64,000 bases of DNA, taken from Lenzites betulinus. Taxonomy: Eukaryota > Basidiomycota > Agaricomycetes > Polyporales > Polyporaceae. The notes beneath the pieces were generated by a model, which was given only the letters and a program-made list of their open reading frames with translations, had not been told where the DNA came from and did no database searches. Of the stretch, positions 46,073-56,250 are shown piece by piece. Numbering within the stretch: the first letter of the stretch is position 1; each line of letters starts with the position of its first letter. The translations under genes and the position numbers were made by a program. The stretch lies in contig JABYQU010000012.1 in the NCBI GenBank assembly GCA_022264855.1, positions 620,001 through 684,000 on the forward strand. The letters run 5' to 3'.

Positions 46073-48262
46073 CTACACTGGCGGGAGGCGTTCGTGCTCC
46101 AGCGTATGCCTCCGCCGCCGCTCCTCTTCCCAGTGCCTCGATTCCTCAGGGGGCTCGGCGTCGGTTTCTGCCTTCAAACTGACCTGTGTCACCTGTCGGG
46201 AGCGATGCCACGGTGAGCACGGGAATGGTAAGCAAAGCCGGGCTTCGGGCGGACATACCCGTATCCGCGGTGCACCATCCAAATGATCTGACTTCAGATG
46301 CGCCTCCTGTGGAGGATGAGCCGTTTGATCCCACACTCTGGGCTAGCCCTTGGACATACCGATAGATCCTCGCGGCCGCCCTGGGTTGCGCTCTGTGCTT
46401 CGTGGAGCGACGAGATCACGGGTAGGATGTGGTCCTCTGGCTTGCGGGTACGGCGCCGCAGTGATTTTCGCGCGTTCAATCTGTCAAAGAGGACTCCATC
46501 AGTTCCTCCCCATGTGCAGGTCCCGGCTACAATCTGCACGTACGTGGCTAAGGTGGACGTCGCGTAAACTGCGAGGCAAGGCGCTAATGTTAGCCCCATG
46601 GATATGCGGAAAGTGCGGATCGGTGGACTCACGTTTGGATATTGAAAAATGGAGCGCGAGGAAGATTAGGTTGCGGGGCATCACTAGCCACTGTGATGTA
46701 CCTGGTCAGCGAGCGCATCACCCACGTCAAAGAGTGCGGCGCAACCCTTGACATCTTATCAGAAGAACTGTAACTTACGCATATCAAAGAGACTGCAGTG
46801 GTGATGCTACCGTGACAGTAGCGAATCAGTACGGGTATGTGGGGATGTGGGGTAAGAGCAGAGGCTCACCTGGTAACTAGACCCGTTTCAACTGTGTATA
46901 ATGTGACTACGTCGATTAGATGGTCTGTTCTGTATGCCAAGGTGAGCCCGAAGAAGCTCTGAGGGGTGTGAATAGAGAAAACGCACATGGTAGAGAAGCC
47001 CGTTCGACTCCGTTGCAAGAGCACGATTAACGCCACAGTTATTAGTACATCCACTGCTGTGGATAAAGAGAGCCCCATGGTGAAGACCCACTGTAGAGGG
47101 TCAGTCAGTACCGTACGCAAACATCGAAGCGCAGCTCTTACTCCGACTCGGTCAACGAATGCCTCGTAGCTCCGCAATGTGATCCTGCAAAATCGTCAGC
47201 TTATACAACGGACCGTGATTACAAGAAAGTTCGCACATCTCGGATGTTGACACTGGCGGTGGCGTTACTCATGTTAGTATAGAAAGGGTCGAGTGTATGA
47301 GTCGAACGAACCAAATGCTGCCACTAAAGTACATGTTAGGTTTAGGAAATGAATTCGCATACATATTGAGCACCACGTACCTAGTCTGCCACATGCGAGG
47401 ATAAGCTGGAGAGTAGACAGGTTAACAACATGCAAAGACATGGGACAGGCCACTTACGATGGGCGCAGTAAGCCACCATGAGAATCCGCTCACTGCACGG
47501 ATCAACTTGTCACATTAGGGTCCCAAGAACATCATGTGCCGCCACATACAGACGTAGACGCGATGAGCGAAGAAGCTAGGCCAAGGTTAGCCAGGGCACA
47601 CACTACGACGGGGCGTGTTCAGCTTACCAATGCGTAATCAGGGTAACGATAGCCTGTTCCTCGTGGTCAGTGCATGCGCGGGGAGACAAAATAGTGTTTT
47701 CCTACAGTCAGCGCTACTGTCAACTTGGTGGTCGGCAATGTCAGTGCGGGACTTCGGGGTTCTGGCTAAAAAAATACGTACTGCTATCGTCCTTTGAGGG
47801 AGATAAGGCTGAGTAACATATATGTACATTTATGAGAGCATGACTTACCAAGGTATGAAGTCGTAGATCGCGGTATCCCCCCAATGTTGTATGAGATATA
47901 TCCATGTGGAGGCGAATGCCATGGAGGAGTGCAGAGCGTCCAGCCCCCTGAATGTGTGTAAACGGACAGCCCAGCATCTGTTGATCTGAACACTGACCAT
48001 AGCAGAGACACCTTTGCGTTTTGATCAGCCGGCGCGTCGAAAAAAAAATCATTGCGGGCCGACTCACCATGAAAGTGTTGCGTTTGTAGTCATCGCCGCC
48101 GTAGAGCCTGAAGTAGATGAGGGCCTGCGTGGTGACGGTCCCCGAGAGCCTGCGTGAAGAGGGCGTTATAGTTGGGAAGATGAGAACTTGGCAGGGCACG
48201 TACACTGCGGAGACGAGAGCGCCGACGAGGATGGCGCCGATGGTGTCGCTAGCATTGGCCAT
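46073..48262 (-). CDS. DUF6534-type multi-helix membrane protein (copy 1)
   Basis: About 15 short exons join from ATG 48262 to TAG 46073 to give a membrane protein of roughly 370 residues. It has the seven-helix plan of the DUF6534 family that is expanded in Agaricomycetes. Landmarks in order: MANASDTIGAILVGALVSAV, TTQALIYFRLYGGD, SLLWGLDALHSSMAFAS, WIYLIQHWGD, IPWTIALTVALTAIVTL, CFFAHRVYV, SGFSWWLTAPILILACGRL, STSEMITLRSYEAF, WVFTMGLSLSTAVDVLITVAL, LQRSRTGFST, TLYTVETGLVT, WLVMPRNLIFLALHFSISKLY and TLNARKSLR. The DxLI and LQRSRTGF motifs are family hallmarks. The cytosolic tail is polar and basic, ending LEHERLPPV. Function is unknown; the topology resembles receptors or sensors. The last intron (about 46270-46207) is inferred, since the frame is open through it. 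A paralogue lies at 56251-58475. Confidence 0.87.
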
Positions 48263-49804
48263 TGCTCATCGCGGCCGCTCCGAAGAGCGAGGGCGTCGGG
48301 GGAGCGCAAGGACGATGTGGGCGGCGAGGTGGTGGTGGGGAAGAGAGAGAGGGCGGGAGTGCGGGGGGCATGGCAGAGTTAATGCGGTCAGGAGATGAAA
48401 GACAGACAGGCAGACGATAGATTGACGATTCGGCGACCAATACCTGACGTTGGTGAGAACGCGCATATGTTTTCTAGCCTAGCCGACCCGTCCATAGAAG
48501 GCAGTCATATGCCCTTATATGGCCCTCGGAGCGCCCGATCCCCCTGAGATCTCCCCGTTCCTGCTCCAATATTAATCGCGATCGCCCTTGGCCTCCCTCC
48601 TGCACCCTCGCGCCTGCACATCATATCCGGACGCGAAATACTTGGCCCAGCACATCCTTTCAAAACGCTTAAGCCACACTGCAACGCAAGGAACAACTCG
48701 CATGTGCGTTATCTCGAAGTAATTCGTGCGTCGAAGCACGAGCGGAATTGGACAACGGACGCTCGCGTACCGAACTCTTAATTAAAGATGCGCACATGTA
48801 GGTGGCTTCATACATTTGAAGCTGCTCAGTGGGCAGGCTCGTTATCGTAGCGAGCACCTGACGTGCGACTATTACAGATCTGTCTCGGATCTATGGGTAT
48901 TAGGGCGCCCGCATACGACTTCGTAAACAGCGAAGCGTCCCCGGGCGCGAGACCGGCGGCTTCAAGGTGGCTAGCAGTGACTCCAGCTGCTAGAAGGTCC
49001 CATATTCGAGTCACGGGTGTGGAAGGATAAGTTGCCTGCGGTTGTGGCAGCATCTCAGAGGTACAGCCCTGTAGGCTAGAAGCAACACGATGCTATAGAA
49101 GCTTACATTGGCTCCCTTGGCCCGCAGCTCATCACCGCGGCGTGTCGGACCTTGCATGATGGTGAATAGGGCACACCGGACCCGCGACAGTATGCCGTCA
49201 GTATTCAATGCTCGGACACTGGAGTTGGAATGCCGCACGAGTCTAGCCTTGGCGGCGACATATGAGATCACAGTGAAGCCCGTTGGGAAGCACAGTCCCC
49301 GTCTGCATTCTGCGCTAGATCCCGTTCGCATGGATCTTATCCGGAATATGCATCCATGACGTCGGAGAGATTGCCTAGACCACTGACGGATCTTGCACCA
49401 AGATCGTTGTGAGAGGGCGAGAGAGGGTACCGGTGGGACGCCACAACTGCTGGGTTGGTCAAGGCAGACTTGTTATGTCACTGTAAGACAAAACCTAGTC
49501 CTTTTAGTAGAAGCAAGGGGGCCGCCAAGAAAGTAGGCCCATGTCGATATAAGTGCGCCTGCCAGAATATAGGTATAACTATAAGCGTCGTTGTCATATA
49601 ATGATCGTAGACGAGATACTTTCCCGGGCGCCTTTCTGCGAGTAAGAAAGTTGTAAGTTAAGATATGCTTATATCAGCAGTTTCCCGTTCAGGAGAACAT
49701 CATAGACGCGCAAATGGGCGACGAAGGCTCCAGTCTTCCGAGTCCTCGCCTCGCGTTCTGCACTCATCCAGTCCCCTCACTTCCTCCACCATCACCCAGC
49801 AAAC
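48263..49804. other. Divergent intergenic region
   Basis: 1.54 kb separates the DUF6534-type gene and CCT3. It contains a possible gene fragment at 48826-49331; otherwise nothing is recognised. Confidence 0.5.
48826..49331 (-). pseudogene. Orphan C-terminal gene fragment, family not recognised
   Basis: Two minus-strand pieces join across a normal GT-AG intron (donor after GGAGCCAAT near 49107, acceptor before GCAACTTATCC near 49033). The joined protein-like sequence includes SRVRCALFTIMQGPTRRGDELRAKGAN, ATYPSTPVTRIWDLL, TASHLEAAGLAPGDASLF and SYAGALIPIDPRQICN, ending at TGA 48826. No plausible N terminus or promoter-proximal exon was found upstream, so it is probably a truncated copy. The codon pattern and splice sites make pure chance unlikely, but I do not recognise the family. 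Confidence 0.35.
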
Positions 49805-51852
49805 ATGCAGGCAGGCGGACAGACCCCCGTGTTTGTGATGAGTGAGTTATCCAGGCAGAAATATGGAATAGAACTGACAGAAATGCGTAGACACTGCGCC
49901 TGAAAGGCAATCAGGCCGAAAAGCACAGATCTCGAATATCACCGCTGCAAAGGTCCGTTCATCGACATATGAAGAGACATAAAAGGCTGAATATGTGTGC
50001 TAGACCGTCGCGGATGTTATTCGAACATGTCTGGGCCCCAAAGCCATGCTCAAGATGATCCTGGACCCGATGGGCGGCATCCTGTAAGTGTCTGCGAAAT
50101 TCAAAATGCTGCAGCGTGTCTCAATGCGCCAAACGGCGCCAGGTTGACCAACGATGGAAACGCCATCCTCCGTGAAATCGACGTCGCGCACCCTGCCGCG
50201 AAAAACATGATCGAGCTGAGCAGGACACAGGACGAGGAGTGCGGAGACGGCACGACGAGTGTCATCATCCTCGGTATGCATCTCCCTCGCGTCTTACGCC
50301 GTCCGCATGCTCAAGTCACCCCCCTGTAGCCGGTGAGATCCTTGCGCAATCACTCTCCCAGCTCGAGCGCGACATCCACCCCGTCGTGATCATCTCCGCG
50401 TACAACAAGGCGTTGAAGGAGGCCCTCGAGATCATCAAGCGGATCTCAATCCCCATTGACACGAACGACGACGAGCAGATGCTCGCGCTCATCAAGACGT
50501 CGATTGGCACGAAGTTCGTCATGCGCTGGTCGGACCTGATGTGCAAGCTCGCGCTGCAGGCGGTGCGCACCGTCGCGCACGACGAGGGCTCGCTCAAGAC
50601 GGTCGACATCAAGCGCTACGCGCGCGTGGAGAAGATCCCCGGGGGCGAGATCGAGCAGAGCAGGGTGCTGGACGGGATCATGCTGAACAAGGACATCACG
50701 CACCCGAAGATGCGCAGGCGGATCCACAACCCGCGCATCGTGCTCCTCGACTGCCCGCTCGAGTACAAGAAGGGCGAGTCGCAGACGAACATCGAGATCT
50801 CGAAGGAGGCGGACTGGGCGCGGATACAGGAGATCGAGGAGGAGCAGATCCGGAGTCTGGTCGAGAAGATCATCGAGTTCAAGCCCGACCTCGTCCTCAC
50901 GGAGAAGGGTGTCTCAGGCACGCGTCCCACGCCGTTCCTTTTTTATTTGCAAGACACTGACACCATCCGTCCCCCTGCGCAGATTACGCGCAACACTTCC
51001 TGTACAAGGCGAACATCAGCGCGATCCGGCGCGTGCGCAAGACGGACAACAACCGCATCGCGCGCGCGGTCGGCGCGACGATCGTGAACCGCATCGAGGA
51101 CCTGCGCGAGGCGGACATCGGCACGAAGTGCGGGCTGTTCAACATCGAGAAGATCGGGGACGAGTACTTCACGTTCCTCACGCAGTGCAAGCAGCCGCAG
51201 GCGTGCACGATCCTCCTGCGCGGGCCGTCGAAGGACATCCTGAACGAGATCGACCGCAACCTCGCGGACGCGATGTCCGTCGCGCGCAACGTGTTCTTCG
51301 ACCCCACGCTCGCGCCCGGCGGCGGCGCGACGGAGATGGCGATCAGCGTCGGGCTGCACCAGAAGGCGCGCACCATCACGGGCGTCGAGGGCTGGCCGTA
51401 CCGCGCGGTGGCGGACGCGATGGAGGTCATCCCCCGGACGCTCGTGCAAAACAGCGGCGGCAACGCCATCCGTGTCTTGACGGAGCTCAGGGTATGTCCT
51501 CTCGTGGTCATGTGGTGAGATAGAATGCTGACGTCGTGGTAGGCAAAACACGCCAACGGCGAGCACTCGTGGGGCATCAACGGCGAGACGGGCAAGGTCG
51601 TTGACATGAAGGAGTACGGCCTGTACGAGTCCGCCAGCGTCAAGGTCAGCATTCTCTTCCACAAATTTGTGTCACAATGCGGGTACTCAATTGTGTATGC
51701 AGGTACAAACGCTCAAAACGGCCATCGAGGCCTCGCGCGTGCTGCTCCGCGTCGACGACGTCGTGAAGGCGACGCGGAAGGACCAGGAGCAGGGTGGCGG
51801 CGGCGGCGGAGGTGGCGCGCCGCCGCAGGAGGAGATGATGCAAGAGCAGTAG
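49805..51852 (+). CDS. CCT3: Chaperonin-containing TCP-1 subunit gamma
   Basis: One of eight subunits of the cytosolic CCT/TRiC ring, which folds actin and tubulin with ATP. About eight exons from ATG 49805 to TAG 51852 predict roughly 550 residues, the usual size. The N terminus reads [13 protein letters not shown] and then [16 protein letters not shown]-binding motifs are [17 protein letters not shown] with [13 protein letters not shown], and the catalytic Asp motif [15 protein letters not shown]. The gamma-specific apical region has [16 protein letters not shown] and [33 protein letters not shown]. The second ATP region, with [13 protein letters not shown] and the gamma-typical tail [25 protein letters not shown], follows. 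A Gly-rich stretch (GGGGGGGG) near the end precedes EEMMQEQ. One intron (50918-50982) begins with GC instead of GT; using it keeps the invariant EKGVSD. The gene is convergent with the coiled-coil gene downstream. Confidence 0.96.
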
Positions 51853-52349
51853 AGCGTTCGTAGAGCAGTCCTCAGGTCAACTTAATGCTGCAGTGTAATA
51901 TCATGGCTTCATTCCCGTGGCACGTCTCGTCTTTTGAGAGCCATTCCGGTGTCGGGCGTACAGCTCCGAAAATGGGTATAAAAATGGTAAGATACTCTGG
52001 ACGGCGTATGCAAATGGGGTACGTGCTCTAGATCATACAGTAACACAAACAGCAGCACTGGAAGGATACACTAGGGATAACGTGGGGATAACGATGTGAA
52101 CTACATATAGTAAAGGAGTGTGATCAGAGGACCCCTCAGGGCCTCGCTATAAACCCGGGTACTTACGCAAATAAACAATAGACGTTATGCAAGAATGCGA
52201 ACATTACACTACAGATTGCTCCAGTACTTCTTCACTTCTCGTACCCCGAATCACGACGTCTTGCTTCATTTTCACCGGAAGGCTCACCGCCCGCACTTCG
52301 TCGCAAACCCAAAAGAAAACGCACATAAAAAATCCGACCACACCCCCCG
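51853..52349. other. Convergent intergenic region
   Basis: This holds the 3' flanks of CCT3 and the minus-strand helical protein. It is AT-richer than its surroundings, and no gene is seen. Confidence 0.5.
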
Positions 52350-53961
52350 CTAGCGATGATACACCGCGGGCCCCGCGTCGTAGTGGAAGACGTGCGCGTG
52401 CTCGCCGGGCGCCGCGAGGCTGTACGTCTCCGAGTCCCCGTCCGCGCGCACCCAGAGCGCGACGAGCGCGCGGCGCGCCGCGTCGCGCCCGGCACGCGCC
52501 TCGCGCTCGACCGCCGCGCAGTGGCGCGTGCAGTCCTGCACCCACACTGCGAAGCGCGTGAGCCGCTGGAAGACGGCCTCCTGCTTCTGCATCATGATCT
52601 GCACTTGCTCTGTCGGCGGGCGTCAGTTCTTGGGAGAATGGGGACACGGGCGGGGGAGAGAGACGCACGTGTGATGCCCATGGCGAGCACTTTCCCGCCG
52701 TACATCAGGTTGTAGAACTGCACGGCCTGCAGGAGGCCCGTCTCCGTCAGGTCCGCACACGCCTCCTCCTCATCGCGCTTCAGCAGCTCGCGGTGCGGTG
52801 TGAGCGAGCGCAGGCACTCGTTGAAGCAGATCTGCGCCTTCTCCGCCCATTTTGCCGCCTCTGTGCGGGGTGAGTGCATGTCGGGGAGGGGGCGAGGGAG
52901 GGAGGGCTTACCCTGGTAGGTCTCTTGTCGGCTCTGCTCGTCGCCGAGGATCGCCTCCCATTTGCTTTTCTTCGGGCTGCAGACGACGTCGAGGAGGTCC
53001 ATCGCCTTTGAGTAATGGTGGTGCGCGGACTGCACGGCGAGACAGGCCCTCTGCAGTGCCTTCGTCGTTGATCGACTCTGTACAGCGGTGAATATCGCGT
53101 ACAAAATAAGACACGATCAGGGATACGTACCGATAGAAATGCATCTTCTCGCGCGGCGACCGTCTTACGCGCCTTCTTGTATGGCTCCGCCGCAGGCCCG
53201 CCAAAGCTCCCGCTACTGCTGGGAAAGGGAAGCGAGATGAGTGTACGGCTCGATATGGAAGGTATGAAGGAAGCAGTACGCACTGCGAGCTGCGCCAGGA
53301 CACCGGCCGGTCGTCGTCGAGCAACCGCCGGAGCTCCTCGAAACACTCATCCAGGCGGTCCGCTGCGGCTCGTGTTGACTCGACCTGAGGGATAATACGC
53401 ACATGTATTAATTAGGGGAGATGGTTAGAAGAGGCGTTCATGGCATGCGCACCCTGCTCTTCAGATTCGCCACCCGGACTTCGAGCTCCTCGACGCTGCT
53501 CCCCGCCAGGTCTGACACTGGTGCCGTACCACTCGACGCCTCCACAGGAGGCGGGAGCGCAGGCGTTGACCGCTTCCGAAGCAGCGGCATGAGCGTAAGC
53601 TTGCGCTTCGTCCCGCTACTGCCGACACCCCTCGTCAGTCTCCTCACACGACCGTACAAAACGGAACGCACCTTTTCTTTTGCGAATCGCGCACGTTACG
53701 AGCCTCAGCTAGCAGCGCCTCGCACTCCGCGAGCGCGAGCGCGTCTGCGGCGAGCTGCTGCGCCGCTGCGTCCGCCGTGCGCCAGTTCTCGTACACGCGC
53801 GAGAGCACCCAGTCCGCGGGGCCGCCGCCGGGGCGCGGGCTCGCGGACGTGCGCGAGGAGGAGGCGTAACCCGAGTCCATGCTGAGCGCGGAGAAGCGGG
53901 AGCTGAGGATCGAGGCGCTGTCTGGCGGGGGCAGGGACCGCTTGCGCGGGGAGGGCTGCAT
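52350..53961 (-). CDS. Uncharacterised helical/coiled-coil protein
   Basis: About seven exons from ATG 53961 to TAG 52350 give around 420 residues. The N terminus is Ser/Pro-rich and basic (MQPSPRKRSLPPPDS, SMDSGYASSSRTSAS). Next come amphipathic helices (VYENWRTADAAAQQLAADAL, ALAECEALLAEARNV), a Pro/Ser segment, and SVEELEVRVANLKSR with STRAAADRLDECFEELRRLL. The second half is again helical: LAVQSAHHHYSKAMDLLDVV, EAAKWAEKAQICFNECLRSL, QAVQFYNLMYGGKVL, MMQKQEAVFQRLTRFAVWVQDC and AAVEREARAGRDAARRALV. It ends HVFHYDAGPAVYHR. Membrane helices and a catalytic motif are absent. The pattern fits a cytosolic scaffold or adaptor, possibly BAR-like, but no family is recognised. It is likely a real basidiomycete gene because all exon junctions keep a continuous helical pattern. 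Confidence 0.72.
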
Positions 53962-54724
53962 ATCAGGGTCAGGCGTGGGGAGCCTGCGGGCTGGGGTTGG
54001 GAGCCGGGTTCCGAGATCACGCTAGAAGCTAGGGTAGGCGAGAGATGGGGATTTGATAACAAGAGATATTTGCAGCGGGTGGACGGGGACGGGGACGAGG
54101 AGGGAGGAGAGAGTGGATGTGCAAGAGCGGGACCGGAGGATGTAATATAGGAGCGAGAAGTCGACACTCGATCGAAAGACAGGTACGCCGCTGAGCAGAT
54201 AGCGTGCCGACAGGAACACGGCTTCGCCTAGACATGTTGAAGCAGACAGAGGAGGGCGCAGACGGTGGGGAGCGCGAATGGGCGCGCGCCCGAGCCCGTA
54301 GCACGTTCGTTCCTTCTGCGCCCCCATTGGACTCCGTAGGCGCCCATGCCACCCTCGTAAATGATGCTCGCATTCAATTTGAACTCTCCCCTCCCCCGTC
54401 CTCGGCGGCAGTGCGAGTCTGCCGCCGGGAAAGACATATGAGGGATGCAGACATCTGTACGCACCTGCTCGTGGGCCGCCATCGCCAGGGGAGACAGGCA
54501 GATGTTGTCACCGCAAGCCTTGCTATTCATACACCTCTCTACAGACCGCTGCGGGGGCCCGATCCCGCAGCCTGGGCACTGAATCTAATAGCACGCCTTC
54601 CAAACAGAACGTCAGCGCTCCCCAACGCCCGACGCAGCCCATGCACGTTCCCCGGAACTCACCTCCCTCGGCCACATATTGCACGCAGCGGAGTCCGTCC
54701 CGGGCCCGCGCCCCGCCCCCACCT
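53962..54724. other. Intergenic region
   Basis: This 763-bp stretch holds the promoter of the helical protein and the 3' flank of ATG101. Nothing else is recognised. Confidence 0.5.
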
Positions 54725-55881
54725 TTACGCGACCTCGACGCCTCCGACTTTGACGGCTATTTTGATCGGGAACGGCGAGATGCTGGACGCTTCCGTGATC
54801 AGTGGCACCGTCTTCCGGCCCTCCTCGGACGACGCGTGCACCAGCAGCGTCTGCAGGCTCTTCGTGAGCGTCGCGGCGAGGTCTGCGTTGAACTTCTGTC
54901 GCTCTGCGCAACCGCAGACCCAGGCACGCAGTCAGAAAGATGGACGGATGGTTGGGAGGCACGGGCGGGCCGTGGGGGGTAGGAGAAGCGCACCTCTCTC
55001 CGAAGGCTGGCGTATCTCTGCGTTGATGATCCTGTGCGCGGTGCCGATGAGAACCGTCGCGTCCGCTGCGATTGAGCGGTGAACCTACCACTGTTCCCAG
55101 GGGACCTCCTCCTGGAAGTGGCGTTAGCAGTTTCTCGGCGTCCACTCAAGACATGTGGTAGACAACGAGCATGGATGTGCGGATCCACGATGATACAGGG
55201 CACACGAGCCCGCCGTGCCATGGAAAACGAGACACACCTCAGCGCCCATGAGGAACCACGACTTGCGCGGCCGCTTCTCCGAGAACGTTATCAGGATCTT
55301 GTGTCCCCCAAGTCAATCAGCACCAGCGTTCTTTCAGGCCCAGGATCAGGACCAGACACTGTAAGGACGCACCTGGCCGCGCTTGTTCGCGCCGCCCTCG
55401 ACCCCACGCCAGAACGCGCCGACCTTGTCCTCGATGAGCTGCGCGATCCCCGCGTCGCCCACGCCTGGCTGTGTGCGCGCGTGGCGTCAGCCCGGTCCCG
55501 GGATATGCGTACGAGTCGGGAGACGTCCGTGGTGCAGTCACAATAGGCGGGGTGCCCGTCGTACGTGGTCGTAGAGGGAGAGTGTGGGATAGAAAGAAGA
55601 CGTACCATGGTAACATCAAGCACCTCGAACGTGCGCGGGGAGACGGTGCCGAAGAGGCGGTGGAAGAAGATGGAGTGCAGCACCGCGCGGAGGACGTCTT
55701 TCGTCTGCAGGCGGTCGAGCACCTGTCTGGCGCTGCGTCAGCGTGTGTGCACGCATTGAGTACTGAGTGAGGGCGGGTCCGTTCGTGGGTGTGGCGATTC
55801 AAGGATGCGGGGGTGCGGGTGCGTGAGGCAGGAGGTGCTCACCAGGTCGATGGTGATGGTGGGGTGTCCGCCGGTGGTCAT
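54725..55881 (-). CDS. ATG101: Autophagy-related protein ATG101
   Basis: A HORMA-fold subunit of the Atg1/ULK1 initiation complex, stabilising Atg13 in fungi that lack Atg29/Atg31. About six exons join from ATG 55881 to TAA 54725 and give about 183 residues (the human protein has 218). The sequence starts MTTGGHPTITIDL. The conserved block LDRLQTKDVLRAVLHSIFFH follows, then RLFGTVSPRTFEVLDVTM. Next are IAQLIEDKVGAFWRGVEG, ILITFSEKRPRKSWF, EEVPWEQWIINAEI, LTKSLQTLLVHASSEEGR and the family ending VPLITEASSISPFPIKI. The 9-codon EEVPWEQW exon and the downstream 12-codon exon were placed by splice phase. The order HSIFFHR, WEQW, PFPIKI is diagnostic for ATG101. It lies in the same orientation as the neighbours but is not functionally linked to them. 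Confidence 0.9.
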
Positions 55882-56250
55882 CTTGGCCTCAAAGCACCCA
55901 GCTAGAGGGTTATGTGTGTCTTATTGAAACAAGTAGACGTTACAACGGTGTTGATACAAGTGTACGTTCAACAACGCAGTGGGAGAACGAGGGAGGGGTG
56001 CATGTATGCGGAACGCTGGATATAGTAATTGGCGCGCTCCAACACGACCTTTGTGGCGGTGGACGGTGGGGCTTCCACAGTGCCGGCTCAGCCGAGTAGT
56101 TCGCGCTGTCCTCTCAAGTCACTCAAGTGCTTAGTCCAGACCACGAAAGCATATAAGACGTGGATGTGTAAGGTAAGCAGCAGGTATACAGGGACTATGT
56201 ACGGAGCACGCATGTATGGTAGGTCTAGGCTGCTATCTAGCAGAAACGGG
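55882..56250. other. Intergenic region
   Basis: This 369-bp stretch separates ATG101 from the 3' end of the next minus-strand gene. Nothing is recognised. Confidence 0.5.
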
